Below are positions 42,575-49,870 of a stretch of DNA of 64,000 bases, one piece after another; positions within the stretch are counted from its first letter, which is position 1; the number at the start of each line of letters is the position of its first letter. The stretch is from an uncultured Pseudomonadales bacterium (lineage in GTDB: Bacteria; Pseudomonadota; Gammaproteobacteria; Pseudomonadales; Azotimanducaceae): assembly GCA_951813515.1 (NCBI GenBank), contig OX638346.1:2721617-2785616 (forward strand), in the 5' to 3' direction. The position numbers and the translations under genes were made by a program. Below the pieces are notes generated by a model. The model ran no database searches. It was not told where the DNA came from and saw only the letters and a list, made by a program, of their open reading frames with translations.

Positions 42575-44989
42575 CTAACGGGGCGAGTCGCTGCCGTATC
42601 GGCGCTGAAGGGCCCTTGTCTGCGGCGAGTCCGGCGCGATTCGGGATATCCGTTCCAGGTATTGCTGGACTTCAGATAGCGCGCCGTCGTCGATGTAGAG
42701 GACGAGTGTCGCAAGCAGGTTGAAGTCCCACGGCCAGCGCTCGAGAGCGCGGCGCAGGGCATCGATGGCGTCCTTGCGCCGCCCGAGAGAGTCCAGCGCG
42801 ACGGCATGGATGTACGCGAACCCGGGTTCGGCGTCGGGGCCGTCGAGCGCCCTGGAAAGCGGCGCCAGCGCTTCTTCGTGGCGCTGCGTTCGCACCAGGT
42901 GCAGCGCGAAGGCGACGTTGACGATGGCGCTCTCCGGATACGCTGCGAGCGCACGCGCGAGGAGCGCCCCGGCATCCGCCTCCCTGCCCTGGCTGCGCCG
43001 CAGGTCGGCGAGGTCCACCAGGGCGGGGAGGGATGTCGGGTCCAAGCGGAGCGCGCGTTCGAGACCTTGTTCCGCCCCCCGCGGCTGTCCGAGCCGCTGG
43101 TCCAGCCGGGCCAGCGCGTTCTGCGATGCGGCGAGGTATGCCGATGCCGAGAGCGCGCGCCGATAGTCGGCGTAAACCTCGCCGGCGGCCTCTGCGGCGG
43201 CTGGCGGCATGTCGCGGTGGACGTCGGAAAGGGCGATGCCCAACTCGAAACGCACGCCCGGATGGCTGTCCTTCAACAGTTCCGCCAGCAGCGCCCAGCG
43301 GGTGCCACCGCCAAGGCCCAGCGTTCCGCCGATGGCGCCGCGCCGCGCGAGCGGATCGGCATCGGCGAGCCAGCGCGGCAGGAGGCGCGCGGCGTCGCCG
43401 GACGGCAGGTTCGACGCCTGCGCCAGCAGGCTCGCCCTGACCAGCGCGGACAGCTCCGGGTTTTCGAGCGTGGCGGTGAGCGCTGCCGCCGCGCCCGGAT
43501 CGCCCCGGCGCAGGTCCCGGTAGACCCGTGACCAGTGCGACGAATCGTGCGCGACGTCCCAGTCGCGCAGCGCGGCTGCGGCCCATGCATTGTCTCGTTC
43601 CCGGTGGCAGTCGACGCAGGCGTTCGGAACACCGAGTTCCGCCGACAGGTCCGGTCGCGGGATCGGGAAGGAGTGGTCGCGGCGGTCGTCGACCCCCATG
43701 TAGGTTCTCGACGGCATGTGGCAGTCGACGCAGCGGCCACCGGCCGTTCCTGGCGTGTGGCGGTGGTGGGTCGCTGTGTCATAAACGTCCGCCTGGTGGC
43801 ACTGGGCGCACACGGCGTTGCCGTCGGCGACCAGCGCCCCGCTGTGCGGGTCGTGGCAGTTGACGCAGGTGACGCCCCGGACATGCATCCTGCTCTGCAG
43901 GAAGGAGCCGAGCACGTACACCTCCTCCCGGATCTGGCCGTCCGGGAAGTAGCGGACATCGTTCAGGAGTTCCAGCCGGTACGCTTCGTGGTACGGCTTG
44001 CCGGCAGGATCCGCCGTCAGCGGCGTGCGCAACGAATGGCAGCCCCCGCACATGTCGATGTCACTCATGGGCGACGAGCGGGGCCGGGCCGCGGGCGGCG
44101 CCGAAGGCGACGGCTGTGGGGCACGTTCTTCCCGCGCTCCGTGGGGTTGCGCGATGGGGTTGCCGGGTTGGAAGCGCCACTCGAGGCGCGGGCCGGACGA
44201 CAGCGAAAAACCCGCCCGCTGCGCGTCCGCGAGGGCGCCGGATCGCGCCAGTCGGACATGCTCGCCGGCGGGACCGTGACACGCTTCGCAGGCGACGTTG
44301 ATCTCGGCGTAGTCGGCCCCGAACCGTTCGCTCTTCGCGTCGAACGTGCTCACGACGTGGGTCGAGTGGCAGTCGGCGCAGTGGCTTGCCCAGTTCATCG
44401 CGTGCCCCGTCCAGAAGAACGGATGCCCCGGCGTGATCTTCTCGTCGGGCTGCAGGTGGTACCAGCGCTGGCCCCCGGCCTCCCGCGGCCGGTTGTCCCA
44501 GGCCACATCGAACGCCTGCAGCACGCCGTCGTCGCGGGCCACGAGGTACTGCTGCAGGGGGCGGTACCCGAAGACGTACCGTACGGGTAACGCGGCGCGC
44601 GCGCCCGAGCGCCCGATCGTATCGACGATGTAGCCGTCGCCGTCGCTACGGAAGAATGTCTCGATGCCGTGGAAAGCTACCCGTGCGTCCGCGAAGTCCC
44701 CGGCCACCGACTCGGGCGAGGGCCGCTGCATGGACTTGAAGTGGTCCGAGCGCTGCCAGGCGGCAGTCTGGCCGGCGTGGCACTCCGTACAGTCCTCGCT
44801 GCCGACATAGCCGACCGGGCCGTTCGTCGATGCCGCGGGCGCGGCGGTCGCGGCAAGGCAGGCGAGGGCGGCCAGCACCGCCGTTCGCAGGCGCGGCCTG
44901 CGCCCGGACGCAAGGGACCGGGAGGGCAAGGGGTCTGGTGCCTGGGGCGTGAAACAGGGACTCCCCCGGCGCTTCTCTCGCGCGGACAT
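42575..44989 (-). CDS. Octahaem cytochrome c fused to HEAT/TPR repeats
   Basis: An 804-residue exported protein. After a signal segment (LRTAVLAALACLAATAAPAA, about residues 34-53) there are eight CxxCH haem motifs: CTECH, CADCH, CEACH, CGGCH, CVNCH, CAQCH, CVDCH and CVDCH, spread over about 400 residues. The C-terminal 400 residues hold HEAT-like (LRGDPGAAAALTATLENPEL) and TPR-like (RALRLDPTSLPALVDLADLR) repeats. This architecture occurs in multihaem proteins related to cytochrome c nitrite reductase; a redox role is likely, but the partner is unknown. ATG at 44989 precedes the signal sequence; upstream codons overlap the vapB region. Confidence 0.8.
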   Translation of the reverse strand: MSAREKRRGSPCFTPQAPDPLPSRSLASGRRPRLRTAVLAALACLAATAAPAASTNGPVGYVGSEDCTECHAGQTAAWQRSDHFKSMQRPSPESVAGDFADARVAFHGIETFFRSDGDGYIVDTIGRSGARAALPVRYVFGYRPLQQYLVARDDGVLQAFDVAWDNRPREAGGQRWYHLQPDEKITPGHPFFWTGHAMNWASHCADCHSTHVVSTFDAKSERFGADYAEINVACEACHGPAGEHVRLARSGALADAQRAGFSLSSGPRLEWRFQPGNPIAQPHGAREERAPQPSPSAPPAARPRSSPMSDIDMCGGCHSLRTPLTADPAGKPYHEAYRLELLNDVRYFPDGQIREEVYVLGSFLQSRMHVRGVTCVNCHDPHSGALVADGNAVCAQCHQADVYDTATHHRHTPGTAGGRCVDCHMPSRTYMGVDDRRDHSFPIPRPDLSAELGVPNACVDCHRERDNAWAAAALRDWDVAHDSSHWSRVYRDLRRGDPGAAAALTATLENPELSALVRASLLAQASNLPSGDAARLLPRWLADADPLARRGAIGGTLGLGGGTRWALLAELLKDSHPGVRFELGIALSDVHRDMPPAAAEAAGEVYADYRRALSASAYLAASQNALARLDQRLGQPRGAEQGLERALRLDPTSLPALVDLADLRRSQGREADAGALLARALAAYPESAIVNVAFALHLVRTQRHEEALAPLSRALDGPDAEPGFAYIHAVALDSLGRRKDAIDALRRALERWPWDFNLLATLVLYIDDGALSEVQQYLERISRIAPDSPQTRALQRRYGSDSPR

Positions 44990-44998
44990 GGGTGATAT

Positions 44999-45012
44999 GG
45001 TACTGCAATACC
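44999..45012. promoter_or_regulatory. Candidate VapBC operator palindrome
   Basis: GGTACTGCAATACC is a near-perfect palindrome centred on TGCA, lying 20 bp before vapB and 10 bp from the start of the divergent cytochrome gene; GATATGG words flank it on both sides. VapB-type antitoxins commonly bind such palindromes to repress their own operon. Inference from position. Confidence 0.4.
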
Positions 45013-45031
45013 ACCGATATGGGTGACCCGT

Positions 45032-45277
45032 ATGAAGACCACGATAGAGCTTCCGGACGAGTTGCTCGAGCAGGTCCGGCGCGTGGCCCGGAAGGAGGGC
45101 GCCACCCTCCGCGGACTGGTCGAAGAAGGCCTGCAGCGCAGCCTCGAAGCCCGCCGCAAGATGGTGCGGCGGCACCTGGACTTTCCGAGCTACGGGGGCA
45201 GCGGGCTCACGGCCGAGTTCCACGCCGCACCCTGGGGCCGGATCAGGGACGAGGTGTACCGCGAGCACGGCGCGTGA
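45032..45277 (+). CDS. vapB: VapB-type antitoxin (ribbon-helix-helix)
   Basis: An 81-residue antitoxin. The N-terminal MKTTIELPDELLEQVRRVA segment followed by GATLRGLVEEGLQRSLEAR forms a ribbon-helix-helix DNA-binding fold; the C-terminal YGGSGLTAEF region would wrap the toxin. It neutralises the adjacent PIN-domain toxin and probably represses the operon. ATG at 45032 is used; a GTG at 45023 is possible. Its TGA overlaps the toxin GTG (GTGA). Confidence 0.85.
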   Translation: MKTTIELPDELLEQVRRVARKEGATLRGLVEEGLQRSLEARRKMVRRHLDFPSYGGSGLTAEFHAAPWGRIRDEVYREHGA

Positions 45278-45711
45278 TAGCCATCGACACGAATCTGCTC
45301 GTCTATGCGCATCGCCCGGAAGTGCCCTTCCACGGGCGCGCACGCGAGGTGCTGGCCGGCGCGGTGGGCGGAGCGGAACCCGTATCGGTTCCCTGGCCAT
45401 GCATCCACGAGTTTCTCGCCGTCGTCTCGAACCCGAGGATCTTCAGGGATCCGACGCCGATGCATCTGGCCCTGGATGCCACAGGACGGCTCCTCGACAG
45501 TCTCGGCGGCGGCTTCCTGGCCGAGGGGGATGGCTACCTCCCCGCCCTTGAGCGGATCGCCCGGCCAGCACTCCTGCAAGGGGCGGCGGTGCACGACGCC
45601 CGGATCGCGGCGCTCTGTCTGTACCACGGCGTGCGCGTGCTCTGGTCCGCGGACCGCGACTACTCGCGATTCCCGGACCTCCAGGTGACCAACCCGCTCC
45701 CGGTGGATTGA
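45274..45711 (+). CDS. vapC: VapC-type PIN-domain ribonuclease toxin
   Basis: A 145-residue PIN-domain toxin. Acidic active-site residues are visible in VIAIDTNLLVYAHRPEVPFH (Asp), WPCIHEFLAVVSNP (Glu), AAVHDARIAALCLYHGVRVL (Asp) and WSADRDYSRFPDL (Asp). VapC toxins cut tRNA or rRNA and halt translation when VapB is degraded. GTG at 45274 overlaps the antitoxin stop, ensuring coupling. It is the first of two toxin-antitoxin pairs; the AbiE pair follows 169 bp later. Confidence 0.88.
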   Translation: MIAIDTNLLVYAHRPEVPFHGRAREVLAGAVGGAEPVSVPWPCIHEFLAVVSNPRIFRDPTPMHLALDATGRLLDSLGGGFLAEGDGYLPALERIARPALLQGAAVHDARIAALCLYHGVRVLWSADRDYSRFPDLQVTNPLPVD

Positions 45712-45828
45712 CCGCGGCGGCCCGGGCTCTCGCCGCGCATGCGACGCGGACCGCCGGTAAGGTGAAACCGTCGTTGCCTTTGACGGGCGGGCAGGTTCCG
45801 CTCGCCCCGGCATTTCGATGGCGCTCAC

Positions 45829-45867
45829 TTGAAAAAGTGTCAGAAATAAAGATATATTTTCTGACAC
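45829..45867 (+). promoter_or_regulatory. Promoter and inverted-repeat operator of the AbiE pair
   Basis: A sigma-70-like promoter TTGAAA (45829-45834), 18-bp spacer, TATATT (45853-45858) is overlapped by a perfect 10-bp inverted repeat GTGTCAGAAA (45837-45846) / TTTCTGACAC (45858-45867). An AAGAGG ribosome-binding site lies at 45868-45873. AbiEi-type antitoxins are known to bind inverted repeats upstream of their operon, and this site would block the promoter. It is A/T rich against its surroundings. Confidence 0.75.
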
Positions 45868-45880
45868 AAGAGGTATCGCC

Positions 45881-46474
45881 ATGGAACGACTGAGCAAAAC
45901 GGTACTGCGGTACGCGCAGAGTCAGCCTGAAGGCGCTCCGGTGCTGGCGAAGGGGCTGTTGCATCTTGGAAGCCGGGCGGCGGTCGACCAGGTCCTCTCG
46001 CGCCTTGTCCGGCGCGGCGCGCTGCTGCGGGCGGGACGGGGTGTGTATGTACTGCCGGTAGAGAGCCGGTTCGGCCGCCGCTCGCCGTCGGTTGAAAAAA
46101 CCGTCGAAGGACTCGCGGCAGCGCGCGGAGAGCGCATCGCGAACAGCGGTGCCATGGCAGCGTACGTGCTCGGTCTGACCACGCAGGTGCCCGTCAAACG
46201 CGTCTTTCTGACGTCGGGGCCGAGCCGGACGTTGACGCTCGGCCGCGAGCGGATCGAACTGCGCCATGCCCCGCCGTGGCAACTGGTGCTGGCGGGCCGG
46301 CGGGCTGGCGAGGCGGTCCGCGCGCTCGCATGGCTGGGGCGCGACAGGGCCGGCGCGGCGGCGGGGGTGGTGAGGCAGCTATTCAGCGAGGAGGAGCGCC
46401 GGGAACTCGGTAGCGTGAGCGCCCAGATGCCGGGATGGCTGGCCGGGCCGGTGAGTGCGGCGGCGCATGGCTGA
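45881..46474 (+). CDS. AbiEi-type antitoxin (DUF6088/winged helix)
   Basis: A 197-residue protein with an N-terminal winged-helix segment (LAKGLLHLGSRAAVDQVLSR, then LVRRGALLRAGRGVYVLPVE) and a C-terminal domain (VKRVFLTSGPSRTLTLGRER) typical of AbiEi/DUF6088 antitoxins. It is expected to repress its own promoter through the inverted repeat at 45837-45867 and to counter the nucleotidyltransferase toxin that follows. Its stop overlaps the toxin start by 8 bp (ATGGCTGA). ATG at 45881 has a good AAGAGG site. Confidence 0.85.
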   Translation: MERLSKTVLRYAQSQPEGAPVLAKGLLHLGSRAAVDQVLSRLVRRGALLRAGRGVYVLPVESRFGRRSPSVEKTVEGLAAARGERIANSGAMAAYVLGLTTQVPVKRVFLTSGPSRTLTLGRERIELRHAPPWQLVLAGRRAGEAVRALAWLGRDRAGAAAGVVRQLFSEEERRELGSVSAQMPGWLAGPVSAAAHG

Positions 46475-47480
46475 TCAGTTTCTGGATCTGGCCCATGGCG
46501 ACCGCCGGGAGGTTCTCGATGTTGCGGCCAGCGCATCCGGGCGGCCCGCTTATCTGCTGGAGAAGGACGTCTGGGTGGTGTGGTCGCTCGAGACGCTGTT
46601 CGCGGGCCCGCTCGGGGCATCGCTCGTTTTCAAGGGCGGCACGTCGCTGTCCAAGGCCTACGGGGCGATTCGGCGCTTCTCGGAGGATGTCGACCTGACC
46701 CACGACATTCGAGCACTTGTACCGGAGTTGGTGAGGAATCGCCGGGATGCTCTGCCGCCGAACCGGAGCCAGGAACGAAAGTGGACAAGAGCGGTGCGCG
46801 AAGCCTTGCGCAAGTGGGCGCATGATGTCGCCCAGCCGGCCGTCGCATCGGCGTTGCGGGTCGTCGAGCCCGATGGAGAGGTCGAGGTCAAAGAAGCCGA
46901 CGTGTTCATCCGCTACGTCCCGTTGAACGAGGGAGCAAGCTACGGGCGACCGGAGGTGAAGCTGGAGTTCGGCGGCCGGGCGACGGGGGAGCCGAGTGCG
47001 CCGATGCCGATCCGCTGCGATGCGGCGGACCATGTGCCGGGCGTTGAGTTCCCGACGGCCCAGCCACGCGTCCTGCAGGCGGAGCGGACGTTCTGGGAAA
47101 AGGCGACGGCTGCGCACGTATTCTGCGTGCAGCGGCGGGTCCGCGGCGAGGGGTTCGCCCGGCACTGGTACGATCTGGCGCGGCTCGACGACGCTGGCAT
47201 TGTGGCCCGCGCTCTGGCGGACGGCGCGATTGCGGAGAGGGTTGCAGCGCACAAGGCAGCGTTCTTCCGCGAGAAGGACTTATCTGGAGACTGGGTCGAC
47301 TACCGGGCGGTGATCGCGGGCGGTTTGAGGCTCGTTCCGGTGGGAGACGCGCTCGTGGCGTTGGCGGAGGACTACGCGCGGATGGTGGATGACGGGTGGC
47401 TGCTTGACGATGCGGAGCCGTTCGACGCATTGATGGATACGTGCCAGGCGATTGAGGTCCGGGCCAACAGGCGCGATTGA
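46467..47480 (+). CDS. AbiEii-type nucleotidyltransferase toxin
   Basis: A 337-residue AbiEii/AbiGii family protein. The nucleotidyltransferase motif is FKGGTSLSKAYGAIRRFSED followed by VDLT, giving the GS and DxD-type residues; VKLEFGG and the ERTFWEKATAAH segment are conserved in the family. Such toxins transfer nucleotides onto tRNA or GTP-bound targets and can abort phage infection. ATG at 46467 overlaps the antitoxin stop. The pair is a type IV toxin-antitoxin or phage-defence unit. Codon use looks like that of its neighbours. Confidence 0.88.
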   Translation: MADQFLDLAHGDRREVLDVAASASGRPAYLLEKDVWVVWSLETLFAGPLGASLVFKGGTSLSKAYGAIRRFSEDVDLTHDIRALVPELVRNRRDALPPNRSQERKWTRAVREALRKWAHDVAQPAVASALRVVEPDGEVEVKEADVFIRYVPLNEGASYGRPEVKLEFGGRATGEPSAPMPIRCDAADHVPGVEFPTAQPRVLQAERTFWEKATAAHVFCVQRRVRGEGFARHWYDLARLDDAGIVARALADGAIAERVAAHKAAFFREKDLSGDWVDYRAVIAGGLRLVPVGDALVALAEDYARMVDDGWLLDDAEPFDALMDTCQAIEVRANRRD

Positions 47481-47652
47481 ACGCGTGCATTTGACGATTG
47501 CGGCCGCGGCGGCTCGCCAAAGGGAGACGCAGCCGGTGCAGGTCATTCAGGAAGGTGAAGCGCCTCGCGACAGGGAGCGGAGGGAAGCAGTGGCGACGTG
47601 GTGCAAGTTCAAGGATCGCGAGCCGAGCGGGCGAACCGCCTCGCGGATGCTG

Positions 47653-47705
47653 CGGCTAGCAGGATGATAGGTGGGTTTGGACGGGGGTAAATCATGGCGC
47701 CTGGC
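47653..47705. repeat. Partial copy of the 110-bp repeat family (inverted)
   Basis: GGCTAGCAGGATGATAGGTG followed by GGTTTGGACGGGGGTAAATC matches the inverse of one end of the 11746-12190 unit at about four of five positions. It covers the 5' end of the following transport gene, so the first codons of that gene may derive from the repeat. No gene is supported at 47481-47652. Confidence 0.6.
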
Positions 47706-49551
47706 GGGGCGACAGGTGTTGCGGCGCCTGGGTCGGGCTCTGCTCGTCGCCTGGCTGTCGGCGGGCGCGGTGACGGCCATCGCCGGGATCGACATCGACA
47801 AGCTGTCCTTCAGGCACGGCATCGCGTTCTTCCACGAGCTCAAGTACCCGAGCGACTTCACCCATTTCGATTATCTGTACCCCAATGCGCCGAAGGGCGG
47901 TGCGCTGGTGCTGTCGACGGCAAGCGCATTCAACAATCTGGCCCCGCTCGTCGAGGGAGCCATCGGGGTGCCGACACGGTTCGGGTTCAGTTCCGATACG
48001 TTGCTCATTCGTGCCGGCGACGAGATCAGCGCGTTCTACGGGCGCCTCGCCGACGGCATCGCCGTCACCGATGACCGCCTCGCGATCGTGTTTCGGATCC
48101 ACCCCGATGCCCGTTGGCGCGATGGCGTTCCCATCACCAGCGACGACGTGGTGTTCACGCTGGACGCGCTGCGGCAACAGATCCAGTCCGGCATGTATTT
48201 CGACTTCATCAGGGATGTGGAACCGCTCGATGATCGGCACGTGGCGGTTCACCTGCACACGCCCCTGACGCTCAACAACGTGATCATGATGCAGTTCACC
48301 GCCATCCTCCCCGCACACTACTGGCGCGAACGGGATCCAACCCGGGTGACGTTGGAGCCGCCGGTGTCCAGCGGTCCGTACGAGATCGCGGACATCAAGC
48401 AATCTCGCCACGTCACCTGGAAAAGGGATCCGGACTACTGGGGGAGCGACATTCCCGTCAATCGCGGCCGATACAACTTCGACACCGTTCGCTACGACGT
48501 CTACCGTGACGCCACCGTGACCCGCGAGGCGTTCCGCAAGGGCCTGATCGACATCTTCACGGAGCCCGACGTGCGCTACTGGCACCGGTCTTACGACATC
48601 CCCGCCCTCGACAAGGGCTGGATCCGCAAGATCCACCGAAAATTCGGCATCGAAGTGGGGGTGCGAAGCGCGATCGCTCTCAATGTCCGCCGGGACAAGT
48701 TCCAGGACCGGCGCGTCCGGCGGGCGCTGACGCTGGCGATGGATTTCGAGTGGCAGAACCGGACGCTGCATTACGGATATCGCAAACGGGCCCACAGCTA
48801 CTGGCCGGACACGATGCTCGCGGCAACGGACCTGCCGAGCGGGGACGAACTCGCGCTGCTCGAACCCCACCGGGCAGACCTGCCGCCCGAGCTTTTCGCG
48901 CGTCCGTTTCGCTTTCAGGAGGTCGCGACGCCGCAAGCCCGCCGCGAGACCCTTCTCCAGGCCCGTCAACTGTTGCGCGAGGCCGGATGGCGGGTCGAAG
49001 GCGGCGCGCTTCGCAATACCGCCGGCAACGCCTTCGAACTGGTGTTTCTCTCCCAGAATCCGGAAGACGCCCGGACCCTGCTGCCCTATCTCGAGGCGCT
49101 GAAGCAGCTCGGGATCGAAGGCAGCGTCCAACTCGTGGATTCGACGCGCTATATCAACCTGGTACGGGGTTTCCAATTCGACGCCGTGCTGATGAACCGA
49201 GACATCCTCATGCCGCCGGTCATCGAACTGAAGGCGACCTACCACTCGGAAGCCGCCACCGTCCCCCTGACCCGGAACCTGGCCGGGATCGCGGATCCGG
49301 TGCTCGACAGTCTCGTGATGCAGGCCAATCTCGCGACCACGCTTGACCAGATGGTGGCCGCCTGCCGGGCGATCGACCGTGTGCTGCTCTGGCAGTACTA
49401 CCAGATTCCCTTGTACGCCGTCGGCCCGCGCCGAACGGTGCACTGGGACAAGTTCGGCATCCCCGCCTTCGAGCCGGACTACTGGCCCGCGTTTCCGGAT
49501 GGCTGGTGGTACGACCGCGAAAAGGCGGCGCGGATCGCGGTCAACGACTGA
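47671..49551 (+). CDS. Extracellular solute-binding protein, peptide ABC (YejA-like)
   Basis: A 626-residue periplasmic binding protein of the SBP_bac_5 family, closest in layout to YejA. An N-terminal signal segment (RALLVAWLSAGAVTAIAG) precedes the mature domain; NAPKGGALVLSTASAFNNLA and DGIAVTDDRLAIVFRIHPDA then SDDVVFTLDALRQQ are hallmark blocks. It delivers oligopeptides or microcin-like cargo to an ABC permease, but no permease or ATPase gene is adjacent. The start (GTG at 47671) lies in a repeat copy; GTG at 47716 is an alternative. Confidence 0.85.
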   Translation: MGLDGGKSWRLAGRQVLRRLGRALLVAWLSAGAVTAIAGIDIDKLSFRHGIAFFHELKYPSDFTHFDYLYPNAPKGGALVLSTASAFNNLAPLVEGAIGVPTRFGFSSDTLLIRAGDEISAFYGRLADGIAVTDDRLAIVFRIHPDARWRDGVPITSDDVVFTLDALRQQIQSGMYFDFIRDVEPLDDRHVAVHLHTPLTLNNVIMMQFTAILPAHYWRERDPTRVTLEPPVSSGPYEIADIKQSRHVTWKRDPDYWGSDIPVNRGRYNFDTVRYDVYRDATVTREAFRKGLIDIFTEPDVRYWHRSYDIPALDKGWIRKIHRKFGIEVGVRSAIALNVRRDKFQDRRVRRALTLAMDFEWQNRTLHYGYRKRAHSYWPDTMLAATDLPSGDELALLEPHRADLPPELFARPFRFQEVATPQARRETLLQARQLLREAGWRVEGGALRNTAGNAFELVFLSQNPEDARTLLPYLEALKQLGIEGSVQLVDSTRYINLVRGFQFDAVLMNRDILMPPVIELKATYHSEAATVPLTRNLAGIADPVLDSLVMQANLATTLDQMVAACRAIDRVLLWQYYQIPLYAVGPRRTVHWDKFGIPAFEPDYWPAFPDGWWYDREKAARIAVND

Positions 49552-49870
49552 ACCGCCACCAGTCAAATCGACTTGCGTATACGCCGCGTCCATTGTCTGC
49601 ACGCAGAAACAGGTCGGCGCTCGAGACGTGGCCCCGGTGATTGGCAACTACCCGCGCCGGTATCCGGGAAGGTGTAGAACAGGTGGTAGTGGCCTCCCAT
49701 TGGATGGCCCCGTTCAGCTCGAAGGCACTCGTAAGGGACACACACCCTCAATCGCCGCCGTAGCCTGACCGAAGAGGGTTACACTAAATTGGACATTTCG
49801 GCAGCGGACACACGCAGCAAGAGTGTCCTCGATCGAATGTTCCGCAAGGATTCCCAGCAGGAGCCGGAAA
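49552..49870. other. Gene-free stretch between binding protein and TPR-TlpA gene
   Basis: No gene is supported. A GGGACACACACCC word at 49737 belongs to the dispersed GGGACAC family. TTACACTAAATTGGACATTT at 49779 is locally A/T rich and might belong to the promoter of the downstream gene, but no clear -35/-10 pair was found. Confidence 0.5.

Noticed and set aside
47452..47667. Small open frame of 71 codons after the AbiEii toxin
   Set aside because: No ribosome-binding site or recognisable domain; overlaps the toxin gene end and a repeat copy.
47692..49647. 651-residue open frame antisense to the solute-binding protein
   Set aside because: Same reason: the sense strand encodes a clear SBP_bac_5 protein.
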